Below, one piece after another: positions 43,174 through 51,958 of a DNA stretch of 64,000 nucleotides (position 1 is the first letter of the stretch; every line of letters begins with the position of its first letter). The notes under the pieces are model-generated. The model was not told the DNA's origin. It saw only the letters and a list, made by a program, of their open reading frames with translations, and did not search any database. A program made the position numbers and the translations under genes. Source of the stretch: Gemmatimonadaceae bacterium (GTDB taxonomy: Bacteria > Gemmatimonadota > Gemmatimonadetes > Gemmatimonadales > Gemmatimonadaceae); assembly GCA_037721215.1 (NCBI GenBank), contig JBBJNV010000020.1, positions 1 to 64,000 on the forward strand, written 5' to 3'.

Positions 43174-43731
43174 ATGGATTTTTCCAGTAGCCCGAAATTG
43201 CAGAGCGTAAGCACGCGGCGACTTTACCTCGACTGGCCGTCCAACTCGCGCTTCTGGTTCCGAGCGCTGTCGCTGATCACCCTCCTTGCATCATGCTCGG
43301 TGCTCACTACCGGGCCGGATGTTTCCAGCGTAAGCGGGGGCTATAAGTTAGAGGCTGTGGATGGGCAGCCATTACCCGTGATTATTGAGAATACGGCGTG
43401 TCCACGTGAGATTTTTGACGGCGAACTTCATCTCGATCCGAAGGTCTCGAACCGGCGGGCGCTATACGGCATCATCGTATACGCGAGATTGAGGTGCGAT
43501 CCGAATCGCGTTCTCCAGGGAGAAGCCGGGACACCGCTCTTCGATCTGGGCCGCTGGAGTCTGGATGGCAGACGAGTAAATTTCAAGTCGAGCGAAGGCT
43601 ACGGCGACTATTCAATCACATCGGTAGACCCCGGACCCGCCGACGGTCTTCCAGGTCCCACGCTCGTCATTAATCGCGATGGACGGCAGTATAGATTTCG
43701 ACGCGACCGTCTTTTCGGTCAGCTGCCCTGA
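43174..43731 (+). CDS. Small lipoprotein, family copy A
   Basis: A 185-residue predicted lipoprotein. A hydrophobic stretch (RALSLITLLASC) gives a lipobox with Cys41, followed by the family block TTGPDVSSVSGGYKL, CPREIFDGEL, KVSNRR, VYARLRCDPNR and the end RQYRFRRDRLFGQ. The same protein is encoded at 57421-57978: exactly the same length with Cys41 aligned and roughly two-thirds of residues identical. About 60 bp upstream of the ATG are also similar between the two loci. The frame opens earlier (43111), but the ATGGATT start is shared by both copies. The gene lies between the two copies of the glycosyltransferase 3' end. Function unknown; the beta-rich pattern resembles small gemmatimonad lipoproteins of lipocalin-like look. 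Confidence 0.75.
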   Translation: MDFSSSPKLQSVSTRRLYLDWPSNSRFWFRALSLITLLASCSVLTTGPDVSSVSGGYKLEAVDGQPLPVIIENTACPREIFDGELHLDPKVSNRRALYGIIVYARLRCDPNRVLQGEAGTPLFDLGRWSLDGRRVNFKSSEGYGDYSITSVDPGPADGLPGPTLVINRDGRQYRFRRDRLFGQLP

Positions 43732-43965
43732 GTTCGACGGTTTATCAGGCGTGTTGCGCTCCTGGGTGCACCGAACCTGACTGCGCTGCACGGCTTACTC
43801 ACAGACACGCCGAAATAGGTTTTCTCGAAGTTCATGGCTCGCCGGATCATTCAATTGGGCGTAGGTGACCGCAACCAGCGCCGCTGGAGCCGCATGGCTA
43901 CAGTGGCTGAGAGACTACCCGGCACGTTGCATGGGAGACGATCAAACTGGCTCGATAAGTACCTT

Positions 43966-44116
43966 TCAGGTCGACACGTAATCCCGCCCCTTCCACTGTA
44001 CGTTCTGCCCTCGCATTACAGCTCGCAGGAATATGTAGAAGATGACTGCGCCTCCAAGGGGATAAAGAAAGGCGTACCAGAGCGGCTCGCCGATGCGCCG
44101 GTAGATGTCAAGCCAC
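43966..44116 (-). repeat. Duplicated 3' end of the glycosyltransferase gene (right copy, in the intact gene)
   Basis: Partner of the copy at 42926-43076. Here the repeat is the natural 3' end of the intact glycosyltransferase gene. The flanking bases before the stop differ (ACCTT here, CAACG in the left copy), so the repeat begins exactly at the stop codon TCA on this strand. Confidence 0.93.
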
Positions 44117-45126
44117 CAGACGAGAGATACCGTGCTGACGACGACCGCCCAGACGTAAATGACGGTCGCAACCGGCTGCACGAGCGATATCAACAGAACG
44201 ACCAGTGGCAGAACGCTCCACAGAGGCGCAAGAAGGAGAAGCAGGGGGAAGAAGAATCGTCCCACTCGTCCCATCGGAACGGAATCGCGACCGCCTGCGT
44301 AAACATTCTTCCCCCAGCCGTGGACGAGTTCGCCAAATGACGTGTACATCCGCGTCGAGAGCTGCTCGATTCCTTCCTCCAGCACTACATGCTTGCCGCG
44401 TGCGAAGAAGCGTTGCGCCATCATCATATCGTCAGCGACATGGGACTTGACCAGCGAATGGCCGCCAAGCTCGTCGTATGCCCGGCGCTGAACGAACAGA
44501 CACTGCCCGTTGGCGATCTTGTCACTGGTTTGCCGTGATTTCGTGACGCTCTCCGTGCCGCCGTATCGCACCGCCATTATTCCGAAAATGTGGGGCTGGA
44601 CGATTCGCTCCCAGAAACTTCCCAGCTCCTGTCGTCCCATCACCGAAAAGAGGTCGGCGTTTCGCCGCATGATTGCGTTGACCGACCGGGTCAGCAGGTC
44701 GGGCGCATGCTGTGTGTCAGCGTCGGCGAAGCACAGGATGGTTCCGTTTGCAGCACTCGCGCCGGTGTTGCATGCCCATTGTTTTCCGAACCATCCCTCA
44801 GGAGGATGCGAATTGTCGATCACGCGGACGCGGGAATCCCGCAAGGCGATGGCGCGCGCGAGTTCACCGGTGCCGTCGGCGGACTGGTCGTCGATGACAA
44901 CAACTTCACATTCAGGGTACGTCGTGGTGAGAACCGAATTCAGGCAGCGTTCGATATTGCCCGCCTCGTTCCGCGCCGGTATCACGATCGTCACCAATGG
45001 CGCGGGCGAGGGCGGCTCGACACTCTCGGAAGCGAGCGATACCGAGTGTCGCACACGGAGAGCGGTGGCGATGTGCGCGATCACCCAGGGCAAGGCCGCT
45101 GCGGCGCCGATCAGAGTTTCCATCAC
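43966..45126 (-). CDS. Family-2 glycosyltransferase, CruC/CrtQ/HpnB-like
   Basis: A 386-residue membrane-bound glycosyltransferase. An N-terminal membrane helix is followed by a GT-A domain: VTIVIPARNEAGNIERCL, VVVIDDQSADGT (first Asp pair), PPEGWFGKQWACNTGA, and the metal-binding DxD as FADADTQHAP. The last 100 residues form three or so membrane helices. The GWxGKxWAC block is shared with carotenoid glycosyltransferases (CruC, CrtQ) and hopanoid-associated HpnB. With CruF in the window making a hydroxyl, glycosylation of a carotenoid is possible, but the gene is 20 kb from the crt cluster. Its 3' end is copied at 42926-43076. Confidence 0.88.
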   Translation of the reverse strand: MMETLIGAAAALPWVIAHIATALRVRHSVSLASESVEPPSPAPLVTIVIPARNEAGNIERCLNSVLTTTYPECEVVVIDDQSADGTGELARAIALRDSRVRVIDNSHPPEGWFGKQWACNTGASAANGTILCFADADTQHAPDLLTRSVNAIMRRNADLFSVMGRQELGSFWERIVQPHIFGIMAVRYGGTESVTKSRQTSDKIANGQCLFVQRRAYDELGGHSLVKSHVADDMMMAQRFFARGKHVVLEEGIEQLSTRMYTSFGELVHGWGKNVYAGGRDSVPMGRVGRFFFPLLLLLAPLWSVLPLVVLLISLVQPVATVIYVWAVVVSTVSLVWWLDIYRRIGEPLWYAFLYPLGGAVIFYIFLRAVMRGQNVQWKGRDYVST

Positions 45127-45203
45127 GGGAGAAAACTAAGCGTATCCTGCCGCCGCCTCTCTCGAAAGTCTCCCCCGGACATCGATACCCGAATCGCTGA
45201 CAG

Positions 45204-45563
45204 TCAGCCCGTTCCCTCCACCCCTCCCGAGCTTTTCATCGACTCGGCGTCAGCAGGCTCGCCGCCCAATGATGTCGTACCACTACTCGCAGGATTCTGG
45301 CGCGCTGCGTCAGGGCCAGGCTTTTCGCTACCTTCGGCCTCAGTGCGCTGACCGGCTGGTGACTTCCCGGCCCGGTCATCGCTCGTTCCGTCGCCCTGAT
45401 CGGCAGGGTCAGGTGGCCTGATAGTTCCTTCTGATTCAGACCCTTCCGACTCGATCGCTCCCATGCTTTCCTCGCGGCTGCCGGAGGTCGATGATGAACC
45501 AGCAGTGTGCTGGTCCCTGGGGCCCGATCCGCGGACAGGCCCCCTCTGTTTTTCGTCTGCCAC
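45204..45563 (-). CDS. Small acidic, disordered protein
   Basis: A 119-residue reading frame of very low complexity, rich in Gly, Ser, Glu, Pro and Asp with no hydrophobic core (for example GSESEGTIRPPDPADQGDG). A GGAG lies five bases before the GTG start, and it fills an otherwise empty gap between two confident genes. Such hydrophilic proteins are often stress- or desiccation-related, but nothing identifies this one. It could also be a fortuitous frame in GC-rich DNA. Confidence 0.4.
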   Translation of the reverse strand: MADEKQRGPVRGSGPRDQHTAGSSSTSGSREESMGAIESEGSESEGTIRPPDPADQGDGTSDDRAGKSPAGQRTEAEGSEKPGPDAARQNPASSGTTSLGGEPADAESMKSSGGVEGTG

Positions 45564-45669
45564 TATTGCTCCATTGTTTCACGTATGCCCGCTTGAAATG
45601 GCAATGCATATGCCATCGCGCCACGTTCGTTGACTCGCCTCACCCGCGTTCCTACGTTTGCCGACCCCA

Positions 45670-46602
45670 ATGAACGACAAACTTTTCGGTTCCATCCAAC
45701 CCCTCGGCCCCGGATCACGCGTTGCGCTCGTCGCACCCGCAGGAATCGTATTGGACCGCATGCATATCCTCCGCGCCGAGGAGAACGTGCGATCATTCGG
45801 CTGGACTCCAGTAACCGGCGCACACGCTACGTCGGCGTTCGGCTACCTCGCCGGCCGGGACCCGGAACGGTTGAGCGATCTGAACACTGCCTTTAGATCT
45901 ACCGACATCGATGCCATCTGGTGCGTGCGGGGGGGATACGGCTCGATGCGATTGCTCCACGAAGTCGACTACGCGGCGTTCGCAGCCAATCCACGCCCCC
46001 TCATCGGCTTTTCCGACATCACCGCCCTGCACTCAGCGATTCACTCCCAATGCGGTTCAGTGACTTTTCACGGTCCCACCGCACGCGGAGTTCTTGGCGA
46101 TTTCTCGCGTGAGTCGCTGCGCCTCGCGCTCGTCGAGCAACGCGATCCGTGTGGCGTTGCCGCAAACGGACGCGAGCTGACAGCGGGCCGCGCACGTGGC
46201 CGGCTGATCGGCGGAAATCTCGCGCTCGTAACTGCACTTCTCGGAACGCCTTTTGCGGCCGACTTCGACGATGCGATACTCGTCCTCGAGGATATCGGCG
46301 AAGCAGTCTACAGGGTCGATCGGATGCTCAGGCAGCTTCTGCTTGCCGGAGCGTTGCCACGGTGCGCCGGGATGGTAGCAGGCGATTTCCGAATGCCGGT
46401 GAAGGATCTCGAACCAGGGAACCGCACTGTCGATGACCTCCTGGGAGAGGCAGCCGAGGAAGCTCGCATACCCTGCCTTGCGGGTGCACCTTTCGGCCAT
46501 ATTCCCAATCAATGGACGTTACCACTCGGCGCTATCGCCGAGCTCGACACCGGCAAAAAATCGCTGCGAGTGGTCGCGCCAAACCACAGGAGCATTCAAT
46601 GA
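45670..46602 (+). CDS. S66-family LD-carboxypeptidase (LdcA/MccF-like)
   Basis: A 310-residue serine peptidase of the S66 clan, cleaving L,D bonds in peptidoglycan tetrapeptides (LdcA) or detoxifying peptide-nucleotide antibiotics (MccF). The family box RGGYGSMRLL is followed by the nucleophile Ser in LIGFSDITAL. The triad is completed by the Glu in LVLEDIGEAVYRVDR and the His in APFGHIPNQWTLPLG. The first ATG of the frame (MNDKLFGS) gives a normal N-terminus. It overlaps the rhodanese gene by four bases (ATGA), starting a four-gene coupled set. LdcA-like recycling is the more common role. Confidence 0.92.
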   Translation: MNDKLFGSIQPLGPGSRVALVAPAGIVLDRMHILRAEENVRSFGWTPVTGAHATSAFGYLAGRDPERLSDLNTAFRSTDIDAIWCVRGGYGSMRLLHEVDYAAFAANPRPLIGFSDITALHSAIHSQCGSVTFHGPTARGVLGDFSRESLRLALVEQRDPCGVAANGRELTAGRARGRLIGGNLALVTALLGTPFAADFDDAILVLEDIGEAVYRVDRMLRQLLLAGALPRCAGMVAGDFRMPVKDLEPGNRTVDDLLGEAAEEARIPCLAGAPFGHIPNQWTLPLGAIAELDTGKKSLRVVAPNHRSIQ

Positions 46603-46955
46603 CCCACAATACAGGCGCTGAGCTGATCGACCAGGCAAAAGCACGCGTCAAGCAGATGGCTCCGGCCGACGCCATCAGTGGCCGGACGGACGATACGGTG
46701 TATCTGGATGTGCGTGAACCAAATGAGTGGAATCTCGGGCATGTGCCTGGCGCGATTCATATTCCGCGAGGAATGCTGGAGAGCAAGGTCGAAGAGCTGA
46801 TATCCCGTGACAAGCGAGTGGTGATCTACTGCGCGAGCGGAAATCGATCTGCGCTGGCCGCAGACACCATGCAACAGATGGGATATGACGATGTCTGCTC
46901 GATGTCCGCGGGTTTTCGCGGGTGGGCTGATTCGGGTGGCCAGGTCGAATCGTGA
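46599..46955 (+). CDS. Single-domain rhodanese
   Basis: A 118-residue thiosulfate or persulfide sulfurtransferase domain. Characteristic blocks are YLDVREPNEWNLGHVPGAIHIP (usual DvRe..Ey..GHIpGAinip), the active-site loop VVIYCASGNRSALAA with catalytic Cys, and the closing SAGFRGWADSGG. The six-residue loop CASGNR suits sulfur transfer to small acceptors. Four-base overlaps on both sides (ATGA with the peptidase, GTGA with the hydrolase) show tight coupling in the operon. Confidence 0.92.
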   Translation: MTHNTGAELIDQAKARVKQMAPADAISGRTDDTVYLDVREPNEWNLGHVPGAIHIPRGMLESKVEELISRDKRVVIYCASGNRSALAADTMQQMGYDDVCSMSAGFRGWADSGGQVES

Positions 46956-47797
46956 TTGAAGTCGATGAGTTCGAGCTATGGCGCGACCGGGATGAAGACT
47001 CTCCCCTCATAATTCGCGGTGATGCTCGAATCCCATCTGATGCCAAGGCAACCGTGGTCATCTGCCACGGATTCAAGGGGTTTGCGCGTTGGGCGTTCTT
47101 CCCCTATCTCGCCGACCGGATTGCGACCGCCGGGCTGGGAGCCATCACCTTCGACTTTTCCGGCAGCGGAATTGGTGAAGATCGCGAGAACTTCACCAAT
47201 CCCCACGCGTTCACGAATAATACCTTCACCCAAGAACTCGACGATCTGGACGCGGTGATCGCTGAAGCAAGAGTGAAGGACTGGATCGGGGAGGGATACG
47301 GTCTGTTCGGACACTCGCGCGGCGGTGGCGTCGCCGTCCTGCACGCGTCCCGCAATCCGGACGTCAGAGCGCTGGTGACGTGGGCGGCCATTTCTGATCC
47401 CAACCGCTGGCCAGCAGACGTAGTGGCGCTGTGGAAAGCGCTTGGATATATCGATGTGCACAATGCCCGCACAGGCGAAATCATACCGCTCAGCACAGCG
47501 ATCCTCCACGAGGTCGAAGCACTCGGCGAGACTACTTTGAATATTGACGCGGCGGCTTCCGGGGTCCGCTCGCCCTGGCTCGTGATTCATGGCGACAGTG
47601 ACGAGACAGTGCCGCACTCCGAGGGCGAGCGGCTTCATCGCTCATCGAGCGAAGTGAGTGAGTTCCGGCTTATCGAGGGCGCAAACCACGCGTTCGATGC
47701 CAGCCATCCTCTCACTGAGCCGCCGCAGGCGCTCGACGCAGTGACTCGCGATACAGTTGAATTCTTTTGCCGGCACCTCGCGGCGTCGACTATGTGA
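46952..47797 (+). CDS. Alpha/beta hydrolase
   Basis: A 281-residue serine hydrolase. The nucleophile elbow is LFGHSRGGGVAV (Ser), the acid is in IHGDSDETVPHSEG (Asp) and the base in GANHAFDASHP (His). The early ICHGFKGFARWAFFPYLAD oxyanion-loop region resembles the dienelactone-hydrolase-like/peptidase S9-like group. The GTG start overlaps the rhodanese stop and the 3' end overlaps the Nudix start, each by four bases. Substrate unknown. Confidence 0.9.
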   Translation: MIEVDEFELWRDRDEDSPLIIRGDARIPSDAKATVVICHGFKGFARWAFFPYLADRIATAGLGAITFDFSGSGIGEDRENFTNPHAFTNNTFTQELDDLDAVIAEARVKDWIGEGYGLFGHSRGGGVAVLHASRNPDVRALVTWAAISDPNRWPADVVALWKALGYIDVHNARTGEIIPLSTAILHEVEALGETTLNIDAAASGVRSPWLVIHGDSDETVPHSEGERLHRSSSEVSEFRLIEGANHAFDASHPLTEPPQALDAVTRDTVEFFCRHLAASTM

Positions 47798-48399
47798 TAC
47801 CTCTCGCACTCAGCTCCCATGCGCAGATCAGGCGTCTGGCGATATCGCTGAAGGTGAGACATGCCCCCGCCATTACGCACCCAGGGGCGAAACGGGCATG
47901 CGTTGCGCTTCTCATTCGTCTGGGGGCTGTTGCCACACCCGAAATTCTTCTCATTCAGCGGGCAGAGTACGAAGGCGATCCGTGGAGCGGGCAGATAGCG
48001 TTCCCCGGTGGGCGGGAAGAACCCGGCGACGAATCGCTTTACGACACTGCAGCACGCGAGACTTTCGAAGAGACCGGGATAGATCTCCGCGCCAACGGCG
48101 AACTGCTGGGTACGCTCGACGACCTTCACCCGCTGACGGTCCGGCTGCCGGCCGTCATCGTCCGGCCATTCGTTGTCCTGGTTGCAGATATTACGGAAGT
48201 GCGGCACAACCGGGAAGTCGCGAAGAGCTTCTGGGTGCCTTTTCCGAAGTTGTCGGATCGTGCAGTGTGGCGAGAGACGACCGTTGCGGCAGGCGGACAC
48301 GAGTTTAGCCGTCTGGCGTTTCATCACGAGGGGTGCGTCGTGTGGGGAATGACTGAGCGAATTCTTTCCGGGCTGATAGCGGGAATGGCCCGGGTTTAG
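47794..48399 (+). CDS. Nudix hydrolase, CoA-pyrophosphatase (NudL)-like
   Basis: A 201-residue Nudix protein. The Nudix box GGREEPGDESLYDTAARETFEETGI fits GX5EX7REUXEEXGU. It is preceded by LLIQRAEYEGDPWSGQIAFPGG, where the SGQIxFPGG stretch is typical of the CoA diphosphatase subgroup (NudL/YeaB, NUDT7). The GTG start overlaps the stop of the hydrolase by four bases (GTGA); the frame begins nine codons earlier at a TTG that is less likely. Last gene of the coupled S66-rhodanese-hydrolase-Nudix set. Confidence 0.9.
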   Translation: MIPLALSSHAQIRRLAISLKVRHAPAITHPGAKRACVALLIRLGAVATPEILLIQRAEYEGDPWSGQIAFPGGREEPGDESLYDTAARETFEETGIDLRANGELLGTLDDLHPLTVRLPAVIVRPFVVLVADITEVRHNREVAKSFWVPFPKLSDRAVWRETTVAAGGHEFSRLAFHHEGCVVWGMTERILSGLIAGMARV

Positions 48400-48454
48400 C
48401 TTGCAGTGGCGAAAAAATTCAGGGATGGCTTAATCCCCCTTCAGCAGACTGCGC

Positions 48455-49822
48455 GTGGCAACCCAACTTACTGACCGGCCTCCTGACCCAGCGGTTTCAC
48501 CTCAGCCGGATCCAGGCTGGCGGCGCGCCCGCGTGTCGCCCTCGCTGGCCGAGGTGTACCGCACCGTTCCGGTGACGGGGGCAGGATGGTGGCGCAAGAT
48601 CCTGGCGTTTGCGGGCCCTGGATATCTCGTCGCGGTTGGTTACATGGACCCCGGCAACTGGGCCACGGATCTGGCCGGCGGTTCGCAGTTCGGATACCGC
48701 CTCCTGACAGTGATCCTGATCTCGAATCTGATGGCGATACTGCTTCAGGGTCTTTCGGCCAAGCTTGGAATTGTCACCGGGCGCGATCTCGCGCAGGCGT
48801 GTCGCGATAATTACTCGAAGCCGGTCGTCTGGTTTCTCTGGGTCATCTGCGAGCTGGCGATTGCGGCCTGCGATCTCGCGGAGGTGATCGGTTCGGCGAT
48901 TGCGCTCAACCTGCTTTTCGGGATACCGCTGCCGCTGGGAATCGGGATTACGGCGCTCGACGTTCTGATTGTCCTCTACCTGCAGAACAAAGGATTCAGG
49001 TTGCTCGAAGCGCTCGTGATCGCGCTCGTCGGAACCATCGGTGCGTGCTTCCTGTTCGAAATGATAATTTCCAGCCCGCCGATAGCGGAGGTAATGAAGG
49101 GATTCATCCCGACCTCGCAGGTGGTCACCAACCCGGCCATGCTCTACGTGGCTATCGGGATACTTGGTGCAACGGTAATGCCGCACAACCTCTACCTGCA
49201 TTCGTCGATAGTTCAGACAAGACAATACGAGCAGACCAGCGAAGGGAAGAAAACCGCGGTGAAGTTCGCGTTCATCGACTCGACGATTGCGCTCTCGTTC
49301 GCGTTGTTCATCAACGCCGCCATTCTGATCGTTGCGGCCGCGACATTCCATACGAGCGGCAACACCGAAGTCGCGGAGATTCAGGACGCGTACAAGCTGT
49401 TGACGCCGCTGCTTGGTGCCGGAGCCAGCACGGTGTTCGCGCTCGCGTTGCTGGCGTCAGGCCAGGCATCGACAATTACCGGGACGCTCGCCGGCCAGAT
49501 CGTGATGGAAGGCTTTCTCAACATCCGCCTCAGGCCGTGGCTGCGCCGCCTCATCACTCGCAGCATTGCGATCGTACCGGCTGCGATTGTGGCCATCCTG
49601 TACGGTGAAAGCGGCACCGCACAATTGCTTGTCTTCAGCCAGGTGATCCTCAGCATGCAGCTTTCATTTGCTGTCTTCCCGCTGGTGAGGTTTACCTCCG
49701 ACAAGACAAAGATGGCCGAGTTCGCCAACCCTGTATGGCTCAAGTCCCTCGCTTATCTGGTTGCGACAGTGATCGCTTCGCTCAACATTTGGCTGCTCGT
49801 TCAGTTCTTCACGGGAGCGTGA
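48455..49822 (+). CDS. mntH: Nramp-family divalent metal transporter (MntH-like)
   Basis: A 455-residue proton-coupled metal importer with about 11 helices. The metal-site motifs are both present: DPGN in helix 1 ([12 protein letters not shown]) and MPHN in helix 6 ([13 protein letters not shown]); the methionine of the second motif is the usual selectivity residue for Mn/Fe over Mg/Ca. A 50-residue hydrophilic N-terminal extension precedes helix 1. Starts with GTG. Two bases separate it from a UspA gene, followed by an MntR-like repressor that overlaps the UspA stop, so the three form one metal-homeostasis operon, probably repressed by that regulator when Mn or Fe is plentiful. Confidence 0.94.
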   Translation: MATQLTDRPPDPAVSPQPDPGWRRARVSPSLAEVYRTVPVTGAGWWRKILAFAGPGYLVAVGYMDPGNWATDLAGGSQFGYRLLTVILISNLMAILLQGLSAKLGIVTGRDLAQACRDNYSKPVVWFLWVICELAIAACDLAEVIGSAIALNLLFGIPLPLGIGITALDVLIVLYLQNKGFRLLEALVIALVGTIGACFLFEMIISSPPIAEVMKGFIPTSQVVTNPAMLYVAIGILGATVMPHNLYLHSSIVQTRQYEQTSEGKKTAVKFAFIDSTIALSFALFINAAILIVAAATFHTSGNTEVAEIQDAYKLLTPLLGAGASTVFALALLASGQASTITGTLAGQIVMEGFLNIRLRPWLRRLITRSIAIVPAAIVAILYGESGTAQLLVFSQVILSMQLSFAVFPLVRFTSDKTKMAEFANPVWLKSLAYLVATVIASLNIWLLVQFFTGA

Positions 49823-49824
49823 GC

Positions 49825-50274
49825 ATGTACAAGAGAATACTGGTCCCGGTCGAGAACTCTCCGTTCGATGACGCGATCGTCGATCACGTGAAGTTGCTCG
49901 CCAGGATCTGCAATTCCTCGGTTATTCTCATTCACGTCGCCGACGGCTGGGCCGCGCGTAATATTTCTCATCTGAAGTTGAGAGAGAGCGAAGAAATGCA
50001 GAACGACCGCGCGTACATCGAGCGCCTCTCGGCGACTCTCGAGGCAGAAGGATTCGATTCCGAAGCAGTACTCGCATCCGGCGATCCTGCTTCTGAGATT
50101 TCGGCGGCGGCTGTTCGTGAGGAGTGCGACCTGATTGCGATGTCCACGCATGGCCACAAATTCATTGGCGACTTGATTCACGGCAGCGTGGCGCATGGAG
50201 TGCGGCACGGTTCGACGATTCCGGTGTTGCTCGTTCGTGGCAACGCCCGAGGCCGGGGCGCGGCGGGAGCGTGA
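49825..50274 (+). CDS. Universal stress protein (UspA family)
   Basis: A 149-residue Rossmann-like protein. The start MYKRILVPVENSPFDDAIV and the end STHGHKFIGDLIHGSVAHGVRHGSTIPVLLVR mark the family. The latter contains the G-x(4)-G...GS(V) nucleotide loop of the ATP-binding branch, slightly altered. It lies between the Nramp transporter (2 bp gap) and the MntR-like regulator (one-base overlap), so it may link metal supply to stress; fused or linked Nramp-Usp pairs occur elsewhere. The frame opens 30 codons earlier inside the transporter, but the ATG at 49825 is the family start. Confidence 0.92.
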   Translation: MYKRILVPVENSPFDDAIVDHVKLLARICNSSVILIHVADGWAARNISHLKLRESEEMQNDRAYIERLSATLEAEGFDSEAVLASGDPASEISAAAVREECDLIAMSTHGHKFIGDLIHGSVAHGVRHGSTIPVLLVRGNARGRGAAGA

Positions 50275-51002
50275 TGGCTGCGCGGCGTGGCCCGTTGCGG
50301 CCGGGTGTGCCGGATGCGCAAAGTGAATCGCTGACGGCGCCGGTTGAGGACTATCTCAAGGCCATCTATTCCCTTGGCCGGGGAAGTGTGCCGGTTGCGA
50401 CCAACGACATCGCGAACAGGCTTCTGCTGGCGCCCGCATCGGTAAGCGGAATGGTGCAGCGTCTGGCGGAGCAGGGCCTGCTATCCTACGAACGTTATCG
50501 CGGAGTGACGCTCACCGAGTCCGGGCGAAGAGCTGCCTTGCGCACGCTCCGCCGGCACAGGGTAATCGAAGCCTATCTGTCGGGTGCGCTTGATTATCCC
50601 TGGGACCGGGTGCATGACGAAGCCGAGCGCCTCGAACACGCCGCGTCTGACGAGCTCGTTGACCGGATGGCTGAGGTGATGGGCGAGCCGCTGGTGGATC
50701 CGCATGGTGCGCCGATACCTTCGCGCGACGGCATGATGGACGAAACCGAGTACATGCAACTCGGGGATATCGATGCCGGGTCGGGGGCGCGGGTGGTGCG
50801 CGTAAGCGATGCCGATCCGGAGATGCTGAGATATCTGGCCGAGCTTGGCATTGTTCCCGGTGCAGAGCTTGTGGTGGTGGCGAAAGCTCCGTACGATGGG
50901 CCCGTCTCTTTACGGACCGCGGGCAATCTGCTGTCGATCGGCCCCCCGCTTGCTGCCCGGGTCATGGTCGAGCCAATAGCAAACGAAGGGCCTTCGCACT
51001 AG
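50274..51002 (+). CDS. mntR: DtxR/MntR-family metal-dependent repressor
   Basis: A 242-residue transcription factor. The winged helix-turn-helix (about residues 20-85) reads VEDYLKAIYSLG... TNDIANRLLLAPASVSGMVQRLAEQGLLSYERYRGVTLTESGRRAA. A dimerisation/metal domain follows (RRHRVIEAYLSGAL... DEAERLEHAASDELVDRM) with the HDEAExLEH metal ligands. A C-terminal FeoA/SH3-like domain spans about 165-235. These features match MntR/IdeR relatives. It shares one base with the UspA stop (TGATG) and should sense Mn2+ or Fe2+ and repress the Nramp operon it belongs to. No palindromic operator was convincingly seen upstream of mntH. Confidence 0.92.
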   Translation: MAARRGPLRPGVPDAQSESLTAPVEDYLKAIYSLGRGSVPVATNDIANRLLLAPASVSGMVQRLAEQGLLSYERYRGVTLTESGRRAALRTLRRHRVIEAYLSGALDYPWDRVHDEAERLEHAASDELVDRMAEVMGEPLVDPHGAPIPSRDGMMDETEYMQLGDIDAGSGARVVRVSDADPEMLRYLAELGIVPGAELVVVAKAPYDGPVSLRTAGNLLSIGPPLAARVMVEPIANEGPSH

Positions 51003-51010
51003 GAGCTCAA

Positions 51011-51931
51011 ATGGCGTATCCCTCTGTGACTGAAGCTGGCGAGGCTGCGCCGGCTGCCCATAAACGCCCGGAGAAGGGCGAGCTCGATGTGTACGGGCTG
51101 ACCCACCGCGGGCTCGTACGGTCGCACAATGAGGACCATTTCCTTGTCTGCACTCTCCAGAAGCGCATGGAGGTGAGTCACACCAGCCTTCCCGATATCT
51201 CGCAGCTCGGCGGAACTGAGCGGCTTGCGTTTATCGCCATGGTTGCCGATGGGGTTGGCGGCGCTGCTGCCGGTGAGGAGGCAAGCCGGCTCGCGCTGGA
51301 AGGAGTGACGCGTTACGTGTCACAGGCCCTCAGCTGTTTTTACAACAATGACAGCGCCAACGATGCCGGCTTCATGCAGGAGCTCGAGGAGGCGGCACTG
51401 AAAGTTCATAATGAGCTGGCAGCTACCGCTGCGGAAAATTCGGCGCTGCGTGGAATGGCGACCACACTTACGCTGTGGATCGGTCTGGGGCCGCGGGCAT
51501 TTCTCGTGCAGGTTGGCGATAGCCGCTGCTATTCGTTGCGGGGTGGTAAGCTGGTCCAGATTTCACGCGACCAGACGATGGCGGAGGAGATGATAACGCA
51601 GGGAGTTCTCTCTCGCGAAGACGCCGCTGGCAGCAGGCTCGCAAACATACTGTCGAGTGCGATTGGCGGGCCGCAGGCAGCGCCTGTGGTGCGCCGGCTG
51701 GAACAAGCGGAAGGGTCGGTGGGGCTGCTCTGCAGCGACGGACTCACGCGCCATGTGTCCGACGATCGTATCCGCGACCGGCTGGTGTCGATGACTTCGG
51801 CTCAACAGGCTTGCGAGACGCTGCTGCAGGACGCGCTCGATGCCGGTGGGAGCGACAACATCACGATAATTGTTGGCCGGAAGATTCCGGGAGCGGGCGA
51901 ACTGGTTGCGAGAGATGGCCATTTGGCCTAA
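51011..51931 (+). CDS. PP2C-type serine/threonine protein phosphatase
   Basis: A 306-residue metal-dependent phosphatase. Motifs: GLVRSHNEDHFLV (Asp/Glu of motif I), MVADGVGGAAAGEEAS (metal-binding Asp of DGVGG), FLVQVGDSRCYSLRGG, LCSDGLTRHV (second metal Asp) and GGSDNITIIVG (third). This is the PrpC/Stp1 pattern, without membrane segments. No Ser/Thr kinase gene lies in the window. It starts 8 bp after mntR, possibly by read-through from that operon. Confidence 0.93.
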   Translation: MAYPSVTEAGEAAPAAHKRPEKGELDVYGLTHRGLVRSHNEDHFLVCTLQKRMEVSHTSLPDISQLGGTERLAFIAMVADGVGGAAAGEEASRLALEGVTRYVSQALSCFYNNDSANDAGFMQELEEAALKVHNELAATAAENSALRGMATTLTLWIGLGPRAFLVQVGDSRCYSLRGGKLVQISRDQTMAEEMITQGVLSREDAAGSRLANILSSAIGGPQAAPVVRRLEQAEGSVGLLCSDGLTRHVSDDRIRDRLVSMTSAQQACETLLQDALDAGGSDNITIIVGRKIPGAGELVARDGHLA

Positions 51932-51958
51932 ATTGATGTACCACTTGCCGAGGGGCCC

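Noticed and set aside
43834-44340. A 168-residue plus-strand frame over the glycosyltransferase 3' end
   Set aside because: It crosses the boundary of the 150-bp repeat and is mostly antisense to the glycosyltransferase; no ribosome site or family pattern.
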